Assembly: GCF_000774145.1 (NCBI RefSeq)
Contig: NZ_KN322987.1
Span: 916,747-980,746, forward strand
Source of the DNA: Pseudomonas mediterranea CFBP 5447
GTDB taxonomy: Bacteria; Pseudomonadota; Gammaproteobacteria; Pseudomonadales; Pseudomonadaceae
DNA length: 64,000 nt
Direction: 5' to 3'
Positions 1 to 8,597 of the stretch are shown here, in pieces. The notes below the pieces were generated by a model. That model ran no database searches. It was not told the DNA's origin and saw only the letters and a list, made by a program, of their open reading frames with translations. How positions within the stretch are numbered: the first letter of the stretch is position 1; every line of letters starts with the position of its first letter. The position numbers were made by a program, and so were the translations under genes.

Positions 1-457
1 CCGCCAGCAGTTTCAGGTCGGGCATCTGCTCGAGCAGGTCCAACGTGAACAGCAAGTCATTGCTCAGGCGATAACGATGGGTTTCCAAAAGGATCGGAAA
101 ATCCACCTGTTCGGCCAGGCGTTGCCAGCCCTCCACCAGTGTGATCGCCTGACTCAGCGTGCGCGGCCGGACGTCGGCTTGCAGTGTGAGATGGTGACAG
201 CCATGGCGCACAGCAACGTCGAGTGCGGCCGCCAGATCATCCACGCTACGGGGAAAGAGCTGACCCTCGATTTGCAGGCCCAGTGCCTTGGCGGCGGCGT
301 GCAGGCGCGCAGCGTGGGAAGCCTCCCAGAAGTGATCGGTAATGCCATCGAATCCAGCGGCAGCAATTTTTTCCAGCTGCGCTTCGAGGGGAAGCGCGCA
401 TTGGCCGCGGTGATCCTGCATGGCCCAGAGCGATTGAAAAATCAGGAACTCGCGCAT
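1..457 (-). CDS. Sugar phosphate isomerase/epimerase-like TIM-barrel protein (partial, runs off left edge)
   Basis: Only the N-terminal 152 codons are visible; the 3' end lies outside the window. The ATG comes one base after the stop of the reductase gene, so this is the fourth gene of the operon. The product starts MREFLIFQSLWAM, alternates strands and helices, and carries LLETHRY, the Glu-x-His strand that helps bind metal in xylose-isomerase-like TIM barrels (PF01261). The family isomerises or epimerises sugars and cyclitols. Its place behind an oxygenase, ferredoxin and reductase suggests that it processes the carbohydrate those enzymes release. The substrate is inference. Confidence 0.72.
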   Translation of the reverse strand, partial: MREFLIFQSLWAMQDHRGQCALPLEAQLEKIAAAGFDGITDHFWEASHAARLHAAAKALGLQIEGQLFPRSVDDLAAALDVAVRHGCHHLTLQADVRPRTLSQAITLVEGWQRLAEQVDFPILLETHRYRLSNDLLFTLDLLEQMPDLKLLA

Positions 458-458
458 G

Positions 459-1700
459 TCAGCTCCTCAGTAATTGTTTGAGCGACACGTCAGCATCGGC
501 CAGGGCGTCCAAGGCAAGGCAGCTTCGGTTGGCGATCAGCCGTTCACACAGCTTGATGTCCTTGGCGATGCTGTTGCCCTGGCCCCAGCCGCAGGCGCCT
601 TGCAGGCGATGCTCGGCATCGAGGTAGAACATCAGGAAACCGCCATTTGCGAGGGGCCGGCTCGCTGTCGGTTGCGTATTTGAAATCGCGCCCACGGTCT
701 GGAGCCCCCAGTCGTACTGGTCGGACCAGAAGCCGGGGATCACCTCGAAGGGCAGTTCACGGCCCAGCAGGTTCAGGGCTGCGTGCCGCCCCTGGTTTTC
801 GGCATTGCGCCAGGTTTCCTGACGCTGAAAAACACCCTGTGGATGCAGCCTGAACTCGCAGACATCACCGGCGGCGAAGATGTCCGGCGCACTGGTGCGT
901 AATTGGGCATCGACGCGGATGCCCTGGCCGACGGCCAGTCCGGCGGACGCAGCCAATTCAATGTTGGGTTGCATGCCGATGCCAACGACAACCAGGTCGC
1001 AAGGCAACAGCTCGCCGTCAACCAATTGCACCGACTCGGCGTGGATGTCGCCCTGCACCGCCTCGATGGCGACGTTCAAGCGCACGTCCACGCCCTGGCT
1101 GTGGTGCAGCGCCAGCAGCGCTTGGGACAGTCGCTCCGGCAGGACGCGGCCCGCCAGTCGCGGCCCGGCTTCAAGCACAGTGACGGTGCAGCCCAGGGTG
1201 CGGGCGGTGGCGGCCACTTCGAGGCCGATGAAACCTCCGCCGATGACAACCAATCGTTTGCCGGGTTGCAGCGAAGCACGCAACCTCAACGCTTCATCAT
1301 GGGTACGCAGATAAAGCACATTGGCTAGACCCTCTGGCACCGAGGGCAATCGCCGCGCCCTGCCCCCGGTCGCCAGCAACAACCGTGCATAATACAGCCC
1401 ACGACCATCGGCCAACTGCAGCCGGCGTCGTTGCGGGTCGAGGCTCTCCACCGGATTACCCGCCCAGTGCTCGATATCCAGTTCGGCGAGCCGTGCGCTC
1501 TCACACAGGCTGTACCCACTCAGTTCGGCCGTACCCTGTAACAGCCCCTTGGACAGCGGCGGACGTTCATAGGGTGGGTGGGCTTCATCGCCGATCAGGA
1601 TCAAGCGACCTGTATAGCCTTCCTCGCGCAAGGTCAGCGCCGCGCGGCCGCCGGCATGCCCGGCGCCGACGATAACCAAAGGCGCATTGCCAGCTTTCAT
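459..1700 (-). CDS. FAD-dependent ferredoxin reductase (MocF-like)
   Basis: 413 aa. An N-terminal FAD dinucleotide fold (VIVGAGHAGGRAA, about residues 9-21) is followed by PPYERPPLSKGLL, typical of ferredoxin/rubredoxin/putidaredoxin reductases. A second GxGxxG (VVIGGGFIGLEVAA) binds NAD(P)H, and IFAAGDVCEF is the FAD-contacting segment near residue 280. The ATG follows GGAGG at 7 bases. It should pass electrons from NAD(P)H to the Rieske ferredoxin encoded 18 bases upstream, which feeds the diiron oxygenase at the head of the operon. The order oxygenase-ferredoxin-reductase matches mocDEF of rhizopine catabolism. Family assignment is firm; the partner assignment is inferred from gene order. 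Confidence 0.88.
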   Translation of the reverse strand: MKAGNAPLVIVGAGHAGGRAALTLREEGYTGRLILIGDEAHPPYERPPLSKGLLQGTAELSGYSLCESARLAELDIEHWAGNPVESLDPQRRRLQLADGRGLYYARLLLATGGRARRLPSVPEGLANVLYLRTHDEALRLRASLQPGKRLVVIGGGFIGLEVAATARTLGCTVTVLEAGPRLAGRVLPERLSQALLALHHSQGVDVRLNVAIEAVQGDIHAESVQLVDGELLPCDLVVVGIGMQPNIELAASAGLAVGQGIRVDAQLRTSAPDIFAAGDVCEFRLHPQGVFQRQETWRNAENQGRHAALNLLGRELPFEVIPGFWSDQYDWGLQTVGAISNTQPTASRPLANGGFLMFYLDAEHRLQGACGWGQGNSIAKDIKLCERLIANRSCLALDALADADVSLKQLLRS

Positions 1701-1718
1701 GGCACAACCTCCACGCCG

Positions 1719-2039
1719 TCAAACATCAATGCCGAGCAGGACACGCCCCGCTTCGACCCGGACCGGATAGATCTTGAGGTTGACGCACACCGGCGCGCCC
1801 AGGGCTTTGCCGGAGCGGTAATCGAAGCGCCCGTTGTGCTTGGGGCATTCGATGACATGGTCCATCACCAGGCCGTCGGCCAAGTGGATGGACTCATGGG
1901 TGCACAGGCCCGCGGTGGCGAAGAACTCGTCGTCAGCGGAGCGGTAGACCGCGTAAGTGTGCGGGCCATGGTCGAAACGAATGACATCCTCTTCGTTTAT
2001 TTCGCCCACGGCGCAAACGTCGATCCATTGATCGGTCAT
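1719..2039 (-). CDS. MocE-family Rieske [2Fe-2S] ferredoxin
   Basis: 106 aa, the normal size for a small Rieske-type ferredoxin. The two ligand pairs are visible: Cys-Thr-His near residue 47 (GLCTHES) and Cys-Pro-Lys-His near residue 65 (IECPKHNGRFD). A gap of 33 bases separates it from the oxygenase gene and 18 bases from the reductase gene, so the three form an electron-transfer chain. It is cytosolic with no signal peptide. The closest family I recognise is MocE, the ferredoxin of rhizopine (methyl-inosamine) demethylation. It is equally possible that it serves another small-molecule monooxygenase. Confidence 0.9.
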   Translation of the reverse strand: MTDQWIDVCAVGEINEEDVIRFDHGPHTYAVYRSADDEFFATAGLCTHESIHLADGLVMDHVIECPKHNGRFDYRSGKALGAPVCVNLKIYPVRVEAGRVLLGIDV

Positions 2040-2072
2040 GGCACGTTCTCTTGTTGTGGTAAACGGGAAGGG

Positions 2073-3179
2073 TCAGGCCGGTGTCGCTTCAGCCTGGGTG
2101 CTGGCGGTCGATGCCGTGCGTGGTGGCAAAGGACGACGGACGAAATAACTCGGGTCTTTGCGCTGTTGCCAGATGGTCGGGAGGATTTCCTTGAACGCCG
2201 CCCAGAGGCTGGTATAGGGCGGCGGACAGTCGTGGCGGATCTCTTCGTGAAGCTGCGCCAGGGCATGGAACGGCACCATCGGATACATGTGATGTTCCAG
2301 GTGATAGTTCATGTCCAGGTAGAGAAAACGCAGCACCGGGTTCATGTAGATGGTGCGGCAGTTGCTGCGATGATCGAGCACGTCTTCAGCCAGGCCGACA
2401 TGCTGGGACAGGCCGAACACGTAGGACAGCCAGCCGCCATACAGCGTCGGCAGGCCGATGAACATCAGCGGCAACCAGCTCTGCAGGTACAGTGCCGCCG
2501 CCACGGTCAATCCATAGATCACCAGCCAGACCCGCGCCGCCAGGAAGATCTTCGGCCACTCGGATGCGGGGATGAAGGTCTGTTCTTCTTCCGCCATCCG
2601 CCCGGTCGCATGCCGGCAGACCGACCCCATGGTCTTGATCGCGTAAGGCATCCTGACCAGGCTCAGTACCATACCGATCAGGCTTGGCGGGCGCGGCTCG
2701 ACGATCTCCGGGTCGCGCCCGACGATGATCGTGTCGGTGTGGTGCCGCGCATGACTCCAGCGCCAGACATGGGGCTCGAACATGAACATGAAGCTCGACA
2801 CCTGGTAGACCACGTCATTCATCCAGCGGGTCTTGAATGCGGTGCCGTGACCGGTCTCATGCCAGCGGGCATTCGACGCCGTGCCGTAGAGCAGCCCATA
2901 GGCAAAGAAGAACGGCACGCAGGCCCAGGATCCCCAGAACCAATAGCCACCGAAACCGGTGACGGCCATCGACAGTAACCAGATCGCGGTATCGCGCAGT
3001 GCCGGGCCGTCGCGGCGCTGCATCAACTCTTTCATGCGTTTACGCGAAATCGGCGATTGGTACCAATTGGCGGATACCAGGCCTTTTTGCGCCGCTCTGG
3101 CGGCTTCGGGACCGAGCAGTGAATAGTCTCGGCGTGCGGGTTTATCGCGGTGGCCGGAGGTTGCGTTTTGCTCAGGCAT
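2073..3179 (-). CDS. Membrane diiron oxygenase, fatty-acid desaturase superfamily (MocD-like)
   Basis: 368 aa. Three histidine boxes characteristic of membrane diiron desaturases/hydroxylases are present: HETGH (107-111), HARHH (143-147) and HLEHH (293-297), with hydrophobic spans near 64-100, 215-260. The reading frame stays open upstream to about 3770, but the ATG at 3179 has GGAGAA 8 bases before it and begins a normal product. It heads the four-gene operon and is divergent from a LacI-type regulator. In the mocDEF precedent this protein is the terminal oxygenase in O-demethylation of a cyclitol. Chemistry on a membrane-associated C-H bond is established for the fold; the substrate here is unknown. 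Confidence 0.87.
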   Translation of the reverse strand: MPEQNATSGHRDKPARRDYSLLGPEAARAAQKGLVSANWYQSPISRKRMKELMQRRDGPALRDTAIWLLSMAVTGFGGYWFWGSWACVPFFFAYGLLYGTASNARWHETGHGTAFKTRWMNDVVYQVSSFMFMFEPHVWRWSHARHHTDTIIVGRDPEIVEPRPPSLIGMVLSLVRMPYAIKTMGSVCRHATGRMAEEEQTFIPASEWPKIFLAARVWLVIYGLTVAAALYLQSWLPLMFIGLPTLYGGWLSYVFGLSQHVGLAEDVLDHRSNCRTIYMNPVLRFLYLDMNYHLEHHMYPMVPFHALAQLHEEIRHDCPPPYTSLWAAFKEILPTIWQQRKDPSYFVRRPLPPRTASTASTQAEATPA

Positions 3180-3359
3180 CTTATTGTTCTCCGCAAGCTT
3201 GATGGTTGTGGGCACTTGCTCGATGCAGGTTCGCATCGTTGGAGAAACCATAGAGAGCGCATCGATCAGCCTCAAGGCCTTGAATTGATTCCCTATCAAG
3301 CTATCATCCAGGCCCATCGAAGCTTGATAGTTTTCTATCAAGGCACTGTAGGGCCTGTC
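3180..3359. promoter_or_regulatory. Divergent promoter region with CTATCAAG operator half-sites
   Basis: The octamer CTATCAAG occurs at 3293-3300 (+), inverted at 3323-3330 and again at 3335-3342 (+). The last two form a perfect palindrome, CTTGATAG-N4-CTATCAAG, at 3323-3342, only 18 bases before the regulator ATG. LacI-type proteins bind such palindromes, so this is the best candidate for its operator. The upstream single half-site could support looping or a second dimer. Confidence 0.7.
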
Positions 3360-4412
3360 ATGACCAACACCACCAAACGCCCAACCATCGCCACCGTCGC
3401 CAGGCACGCAGGATTGAGTGTCGCGACCGTGGACCGGGTGCTCAACGCCCGGGCGCCGGTCACGCCGAGTACCGCCGAGCAGGTGTTCCAGGCCGCCGAA
3501 GCGGTCGGCTATTTCGCCGCCCGACTGATCGGCCAACGGATCCGTGAGCGCCGCCCGAGCTACCGTTTCGGCATCCTCCTGCTCGGCACCGCCCAGGCGT
3601 TTTATGGCAACGTAGCCACCGCGATCACGGAAGCGGCGCAACGTCATGCCGGTGCCAACCTGAGCATTCAATTCGAGTACGTCTTCGATCGCACACCCAG
3701 CGCAATCGTCGCCCAGATCGAACAGTTGGCGGTGCAGTGCGACGGCCTGGCCGTGGTCAGCTTCGCGCACCCGTCGATCAATGCCAGCATCGCCCAGATC
3801 AGGGCCGCCGGCGTGCCGGTGATCGCGCTACTGTCCGACATACGTGAAACGGCCGATGAGCCATACGTCGGCCAGGACAACCATGCAGTCGGACGCACCA
3901 TGGGTTGGCTGATGGCCCACACCTGCGGCAACCGTGAAGGCAGTGTCGGGGTGTTGCTCGGTGGCCATCGCTTCCTCGGCCACCAGGCGCGGATCGACGG
4001 ACTGTGCAGCTACCTCGCGGAGCATGCTCCCGGTCTGCGACCGCTGGAGGCGTTGATCAATCTGGACAACGACGACATCACCGAAGAGGCGACCCTGGAC
4101 CTGTTGGCGCGGCATGACGACTTGCGTGGCTTGTGTGTAGTCGGTGGCGGCGGCGATGGCATTATCAGTGCCCTGTCGCAACTGCCGAACCGGCCGTCGC
4201 TGTGCAGCATCCTGCAGGAGTCCACCGAGCTCTCGCGCCAGGCCCTGGCGCAGGGCCTGATCAGCCTGGTCATCGATTCCCAGCCGCGATTGCTGGCCCA
4301 GGCCCTGGTCGATCTACTGGTGGAATTGCAGACCGCACCAGCCTTCGATCCGGTGCGGCATCGCATCCATATTCCGCTGCAGATCATGACCTCGGAGAAT
4401 GCTCGTCCCTGA
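3360..4412 (+). CDS. LacI-family transcriptional regulator
   Basis: 350 aa from the ATG at 3360. The N-terminal HTH reads TIATVARHAGLSVATVDRVLN (split here by its helices), followed by a hinge and a periplasmic-binding-protein-like sensor domain (residues about 60-345). The recognition helix has VDRVLN where many LacI proteins have VSRVLN. The sensor resembles the sugar/inositol binding proteins of ABC importers, which agrees with a cyclitol-like inducer. It is divergent from the oxygenase operon and likely represses it and itself through the palindrome at 3323-3342. Regulation and ligand are inferred. Confidence 0.88.
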   Translation: MTNTTKRPTIATVARHAGLSVATVDRVLNARAPVTPSTAEQVFQAAEAVGYFAARLIGQRIRERRPSYRFGILLLGTAQAFYGNVATAITEAAQRHAGANLSIQFEYVFDRTPSAIVAQIEQLAVQCDGLAVVSFAHPSINASIAQIRAAGVPVIALLSDIRETADEPYVGQDNHAVGRTMGWLMAHTCGNREGSVGVLLGGHRFLGHQARIDGLCSYLAEHAPGLRPLEALINLDNDDITEEATLDLLARHDDLRGLCVVGGGGDGIISALSQLPNRPSLCSILQESTELSRQALAQGLISLVIDSQPRLLAQALVDLLVELQTAPAFDPVRHRIHIPLQIMTSENARP

Positions 4413-4446
4413 ACATGATGCTGCTCACTCAAGGAAGTAGATGAAC

Positions 4447-4478
4447 CTGTGGCGAGGGGATTCATCCCCTCGCCACAG
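4447..4478. repeat. REP-type hairpin (P. fluorescens family)
   Basis: Perfect inverted repeat with 14-base arms (CTGTGGCGAGGGGA and its complement) around a TTCA loop. This GTGGCGAGGGGA core is the common extragenic palindrome of P. fluorescens genomes. It lies 34 bases after the LacI stop, so it may also act as an mRNA 3' end. The rest of 4413-4737 holds no gene I can support; it ends in the ribosome-binding site of the MFS gene. Confidence 0.85.
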
Positions 4479-4737
4479 TGAACCGGGAAGTCTTAAGTGA
4501 ATGCATTAGGCTCCAGAACGAAACGTTTCCGCCCTCAACCCGCACCGGCTCATTACGTTGCACAACCCCATCCCGGGAAACGGGATCAGCGGCGTTTTTC
4601 GTTGTGCAAGCCCCCCCCTCGCATCGCAGCCCTACTCGAACCGCAGCAATTGCGGCGATACATCCATTGTTCGATGCACCTCGAAGTGAGACATCTGCCT
4701 GACGCCTATTCTCTGGGTCCACGTAAAGGAGATGGCG

Positions 4738-6006
4738 ATGACGCACACCCGTTTTTTCGGAAAAACCGTACTGACCTGCACGTTCATCCTGGCGATGATC
4801 GGTTGGGGGGTCGGTTTCTATGGGCCGCCGATCTACATGCAAGCGGTCATGGAACGCACGGGTTGGCCCATTGCCCAGGTATCGACGGCGGTCACCCTGC
4901 ACTTTCTCAGCGGCACGATCGTCATCGCCAACTTGCCAAGACTCTATGCACGCTTCGGCATCCCAACCATCACTCTGCTGGGCAGCATTGTCCTGGGCAT
5001 CGGCGTGAACATCTGGGCCCAGGCCGATCAGCTCTGGGCGCTGTATGCCGGTGCCGTGTGCTCGGGTATCGGTTGGGTGACCTTGGGGGCCGCGGCCGTC
5101 AATACCCTGATCGCACCGTGGTACGTCAAGGACAGGCCCAAGGCCCTGGGCAAGGCCTACAACGGCGCCAGTATGGGTGGCGTGATCTTTTCGCCTTTAT
5201 GGGTGTGGCTGATCGAAGGCTTTGGCTTTGCCACGGCGGCGCTGGTGATCAGCTTCATGGCCGTGCTGATCATCGGTACCTTCGCCCTCCTGGTGTTCAA
5301 CAAGAGCCCGCGAAGCCTGGGACAACATCCCGACGATGCCGACCAGCCGGAACCGGTGACGCCCGGCTTCAGCCCCACGCCGTGGACCGCCGTGCAGACG
5401 CTCAAAGTGGCAAACTTCCGCACGTTGGCCACCGGCATGTCCCTGGGGCTGTTCGCCCAGATCGGCCTGATCGCCCACCTGTACTCGATCCTGGCGGGAC
5501 GCATGGGGGCGCATGACGCCTCGCTTGCCATGGGCCTGGCCACCGCCAGTGCCATGGGCGGGCGCTACCTCGCCGCGCGCCTGATGACCCAAGGCATGAA
5601 TCGCAGGTTGCTGGCCTGCCTCGGTTATGCCATGCAGATGCTCGGGACCCTGCTGCTCCTCGGCCTGGACCTGCATCCGTCCGTGGCCTGGATGGCGGTG
5701 GTGCTGATCGGCTCGGGCATCGGCAACGCGACTTCCTTGCCGCCGCTGATCGCACAGACCGAGTTCAGCCGTGAACACACCGCCAGGGTCATCGCGCTGA
5801 TGGTCGCGATCAGCCAGGCCACCTACGCCTTCGCCCCTGCGTCTTTCGGCCTGGTGCGCGCTGCCTTCAGCCAACCGAATCAAGCCATCGTCGCCGTCGT
5901 GGCTGTCGCCGTCGTCGTGCAGATGCTCGCCATCCTGTCTTTCTACCGAGGGTTACCCGCCCGCCCCGTCAGGATCAAACCAGTCGAGCACCGCCATCAA
6001 CGTTGA
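4738..6006 (+). CDS. MFS transporter
   Basis: 422 aa with about 12 hydrophobic segments in two groups of six and a cytoplasmic loop near residues 190-215 (NKSPRSLGQHPDD). The ATG at 4738 is preferred to the in-frame ATG at 4732 because AAAGGAG ends right at 4731, leaving correct spacing only for the second ATG. It resembles the monocarboxylate/oxalate-formate branch of MFS by its GxGxxY start (GWGVGFYGPPIY). It is convergent with the downstream SDR and overlaps its 3' end by 32 bases. Substrate unknown. Confidence 0.85.
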   Translation: MTHTRFFGKTVLTCTFILAMIGWGVGFYGPPIYMQAVMERTGWPIAQVSTAVTLHFLSGTIVIANLPRLYARFGIPTITLLGSIVLGIGVNIWAQADQLWALYAGAVCSGIGWVTLGAAAVNTLIAPWYVKDRPKALGKAYNGASMGGVIFSPLWVWLIEGFGFATAALVISFMAVLIIGTFALLVFNKSPRSLGQHPDDADQPEPVTPGFSPTPWTAVQTLKVANFRTLATGMSLGLFAQIGLIAHLYSILAGRMGAHDASLAMGLATASAMGGRYLAARLMTQGMNRRLLACLGYAMQMLGTLLLLGLDLHPSVAWMAVVLIGSGIGNATSLPPLIAQTEFSREHTARVIALMVAISQATYAFAPASFGLVRAAFSQPNQAIVAVVAVAVVVQMLAILSFYRGLPARPVRIKPVEHRHQR

Positions 6007-6715
6007 GCACGGCACCGTTCATGAACGTGTTGGTCATCAAGAACACCGTTGCCGCACCGGCCTCCTCCGCCGTACCGATGCGACGCAGCGGCAGGGTCTG
6101 CTCCAGTGAGGCCACGTAGGCGTCACGGCCTTCGCCCAACGCCTTGCTGAAGATCGGGGTGTCGATCGGACCGGGCGACAGGGTGTTCACCCGAATTGGC
6201 GCCAACTCCAGGGCCAGGCCACGGGCCAGCGACTCCATGGCGGCCGATGCCGCCCCGATGACGGCAGTGCCATGGGCATTGGGTCGGTCAGCGAGCGCAC
6301 CCGAGATGAAAGTGATCGATCCGGCCTTGGACAACCTGTCACCCAGGATACGGATCGTGTTGATGGACGCCCAGATACGCTCATCGAACGCCCGGCGCAG
6401 ATGATCGACGTCGGCGGTCAGGATGCTTCCGGTAACGAACGTACCGGCGAGCAGCACCAGGTGATCGACCACGGGAATGTCCGCCAGCGCGGCCTCGACC
6501 GCCTCACGGCGGGTCACGTCGGCCGCGCGCCATCCATCCAAGCCGTGTTCCTTCGCCGCCTGCTCGGCACGGGCCGCATTCGAGCCGACGACCACGACCT
6601 TGGCACCGGCGGCCTTCGCCTGTATCGCGGCGGCCAGGCCGATGCCCGAGGTGCCGCCGAAGACCACGACCGTACGGCTAGTGAGATTGGATGCAAGTGC
6701 TGGGGTGATGGTCAT
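5975..6715 (-). CDS. SDR-fold protein lacking the usual catalytic Tyr and Lys
   Basis: 246 aa from an ATG with GGAG 8 bases upstream. The NAD(P)-binding turn is present (FGGTSGIGLAAA, near residue 19), as are the NxxG-like strand and the C-terminal NVDGGARLV. At the place of the catalytic YxxxK the protein reads IGAASAAMESL, so Tyr and Lys are replaced by Ile and Ser. The Ser of the catalytic triad region (FISGAL) remains. This may be one of the SDR subgroups that bind nucleotide without classical catalysis, or use other residues. It is divergent from a LysR gene (99-base gap), which probably controls it. Confidence 0.8.
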   Translation of the reverse strand: MTITPALASNLTSRTVVVFGGTSGIGLAAAIQAKAAGAKVVVVGSNAARAEQAAKEHGLDGWRAADVTRREAVEAALADIPVVDHLVLLAGTFVTGSILTADVDHLRRAFDERIWASINTIRILGDRLSKAGSITFISGALADRPNAHGTAVIGAASAAMESLARGLALELAPIRVNTLSPGPIDTPIFSKALGEGRDAYVASLEQTLPLRRIGTAEEAGAATVFLMTNTFMNGAVLNVDGGARLV

Positions 6716-6814
6716 GTCGGGGCTCCAATGAACGCCGGAATGGCGTGTGATGGAGTAAGCGTAAGGCTGTGAACGCGGATTGATAATTGGGGCGGAAGTC
6801 GCTTTACTAGTGCC

Positions 6815-7774
6815 ATGAAGGCACAAATTGGTTTAGACCGTCTTACCGGACTTATCGCATTCGCGCGCGCCGCTTCCCTGGGCAGCTATACCGCTGCGGC
6901 GCGGGCGCTCTCGGTGTCCCCTTCCGCCGTCAGCAAAAGCGTGCAGCGGCTTGAAGAGCACTTCGGGCTGATGCTGTTCACCCGCACCACGCGTTCCCTG
7001 ACCCTTACCCCCGAAGGGCGGGATCTTTACGAACGGGCGTTGCGAATCTTGCGGGAAGTCGAGGAGATCGATCAGGCCGCCGTCGCCTCCCGCGCCGAGC
7101 CTGCTGGCGTCTTGAAAGTCACGGCGCCCCTGCCCATCGGCGTGAACATCCTGGCGCCGGCATTGCCCCGGTTCCGTGAGCAATATCCCAAACTGGCAAT
7201 CGACCTGCGACTCGGCGATCAGTATTCCGACATCATCGAGCAAGGAATCGACGTCGCCATTCGCGTGGGGAACCTCAGTGATTCGCGCCTGGTTTCACGG
7301 CCCTTGGGGCCTCATCGAATCGGCGCGTTTGCGTCGCCCCAATACCTCCAACGCAGAGGCATGCCGGCCACCGCTGAAGATCTTGCGGAACACGAGTGCG
7401 TGAACTTTCGCTACCAGAGTACCGGGCAAAGTCTGCGCTGGCCCTATCAGGCGGGCGAAAGACAACTGGAGTGGAATCCCGACGCCGCATTCACCGTGGA
7501 TGTCAGCGACGCGGTAGCGGCCATCATGGCGGCGGGAGGCGGCATCGGTATCACGCCGCACTACGTGGCCGCGCCCTATGTCCGCCGGGGGGAGCTGATT
7601 CCCGTCCTGCCCCAGTTCACCGCGGAACGCTTTTCCATCACTGCCTTGTGGCCGGAAAGCCGTCGCGGAAGCCCCAACGTGAAAGCTTTCATTGCCTTTC
7701 TGCTTGAACTGTTTCCTGCCACGCCGGCCTGGGATGAGGCGGTGAATGAAGCGGCCGCAGCAAGACAGGGTTGA
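6815..7774 (+). CDS. LysR-family transcriptional regulator
   Basis: 319 aa. The winged HTH lies at about residues 20-66 (GSYTAAARALSVSPSAVSKS), followed by a substrate-binding domain beginning GVLKVTAPLPIGVNILAPALP. This start of the effector domain places it in the large CrgA/DmlR-like group. It is divergent from the SDR gene, the classical arrangement for a LysR target, with both promoters in the 6716-6814 gap. The inducer is unknown. An imperfect hairpin (CGGTGGG/CCCACCG, about 7788-7810) follows and may end transcription from both sides. Confidence 0.88.
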   Translation: MKAQIGLDRLTGLIAFARAASLGSYTAAARALSVSPSAVSKSVQRLEEHFGLMLFTRTTRSLTLTPEGRDLYERALRILREVEEIDQAAVASRAEPAGVLKVTAPLPIGVNILAPALPRFREQYPKLAIDLRLGDQYSDIIEQGIDVAIRVGNLSDSRLVSRPLGPHRIGAFASPQYLQRRGMPATAEDLAEHECVNFRYQSTGQSLRWPYQAGERQLEWNPDAAFTVDVSDAVAAIMAAGGGIGITPHYVAAPYVRRGELIPVLPQFTAERFSITALWPESRRGSPNVKAFIAFLLELFPATPAWDEAVNEAAAARQG

Positions 7775-7829
7775 TCGGTCGGTGGGTGAACAACCCCACC
7801 GATCCCGCTAGCCCCTCGAGAGGCCTGTA

Positions 7830-8486
7830 TCACCCCAGGCGCATCGACACTTCAATGTCATCCGCAAAAGGCACGGACAGGTAGCCACTCTGCGGCGAAC
7901 GCACGTAAGCCAGGTACCCAGGGCAGTAATTGGTGTTGTCCGCCACCACCAGGGCGCCTGGGCGCAGGTGTTTTTCAACCAGGCCCAGCACGTCGCCGTA
8001 CAGCGCCTTGGCGCCATCGAGCAGGAGCAGGTCGACCGCTTCCGGGAGATCGCTGGCCAAGGTGAGCAATGCGTCGCCTTCGCGGATTTCCACCAGGTCG
8101 TCGACCCCGCCTTCAACGAAGTGGCGACGCGCCAGGGCGATTTTCGACGGTTCGAATTCACTGCCGATCAGCACACCGCCGCCATTGTCCCGCAGCGCCG
8201 CCGCCAGATGCAGCGTGGACAAGCCGAACGACGTGCCGAACTCGACGATGGCCCTGGCCTTCGCGCTGCATGCGAGCATGTACAGCAGCTTGCCGGTGTC
8301 GCGGGAGACCGGCAGCCACAAGTCCTTGAGCATGCCGTACAGTTCGAGGTATTCGGTCTTGCTGCGCATCAGGCGCTCACGTTCTTCGCCCGGTACCGTA
8401 TCCAGCACCGGACTGGTGGCCGCGCTGGCCTGGGTGTAGAGGCGCTCGATCAGGGTGGCAAGGGGTTCTGTGGTCAAGGTGGTCAT
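7830..8486 (-). CDS. SAM-dependent O-methyltransferase, class I
   Basis: 218 aa. Motif I (IVEFGTSFGLSTLHLAAAL, near residues 75-93), the acidic residue after the second strand (GSEFEP) and the metal-site region (LLLLDGAK, VVADNTNY) fit the cation-dependent O-methyltransferase fold (COMT/CCoAMT type). I chose the ATG at 8486 because GGAAG lies just upstream; ATG 8498 and a TTG at 8501 are in frame but lack a site. Upstream lies a pair of operator-like palindromes and the remains of a TetR gene, so it was probably under TetR control. Substrate not predictable; a small phenolic is usual. Confidence 0.85.
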   Translation of the reverse strand: MTTLTTEPLATLIERLYTQASAATSPVLDTVPGEERERLMRSKTEYLELYGMLKDLWLPVSRDTGKLLYMLACSAKARAIVEFGTSFGLSTLHLAAALRDNGGGVLIGSEFEPSKIALARRHFVEGGVDDLVEIREGDALLTLASDLPEAVDLLLLDGAKALYGDVLGLVEKHLRPGALVVADNTNYCPGYLAYVRSPQSGYLSVPFADDIEVSMRLG

Positions 8487-8512
8487 GATTGCTTCCATCA
8501 ATGGGGGAATGA

Positions 8513-8561
8513 AATGCGACTGATTCGTCGCATTTCAATGATGCGAGTGATTCGCCTCATT
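8513..8561. promoter_or_regulatory. Two tandem 22-bp operator-like palindromes
   Basis: Copy 1 (8513-8534) contains GAAATGCGAC-N6-GTCGCATTTC, a perfect 10-base-arm inverted repeat. Copy 2 (8540-8561) repeats the pattern imperfectly, GATGCGAG-TGATTC-GCCTCATT. The copies start 27 bases apart and sit between the methyltransferase start (8486) and the TetR remnant (ATG 8598). Size and symmetry suit a TetR dimer. Confidence 0.68.
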
Positions 8562-8597
8562 CGCTATTCGCGTTTCCCCACGACGCCCAAGCCAGCC

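Noticed and set aside
1578..2978. 466-codon plus-strand frame
   Set aside because: Shadow of the reductase, ferredoxin and oxygenase genes; composition is His/Arg/Gln rich with no motif.
3180..3770. N-terminal extension of the oxygenase by 197 codons
   Set aside because: It crosses the divergent promoter and overlaps the LacI gene; the ATG at 3179 has a good ribosome-binding site.
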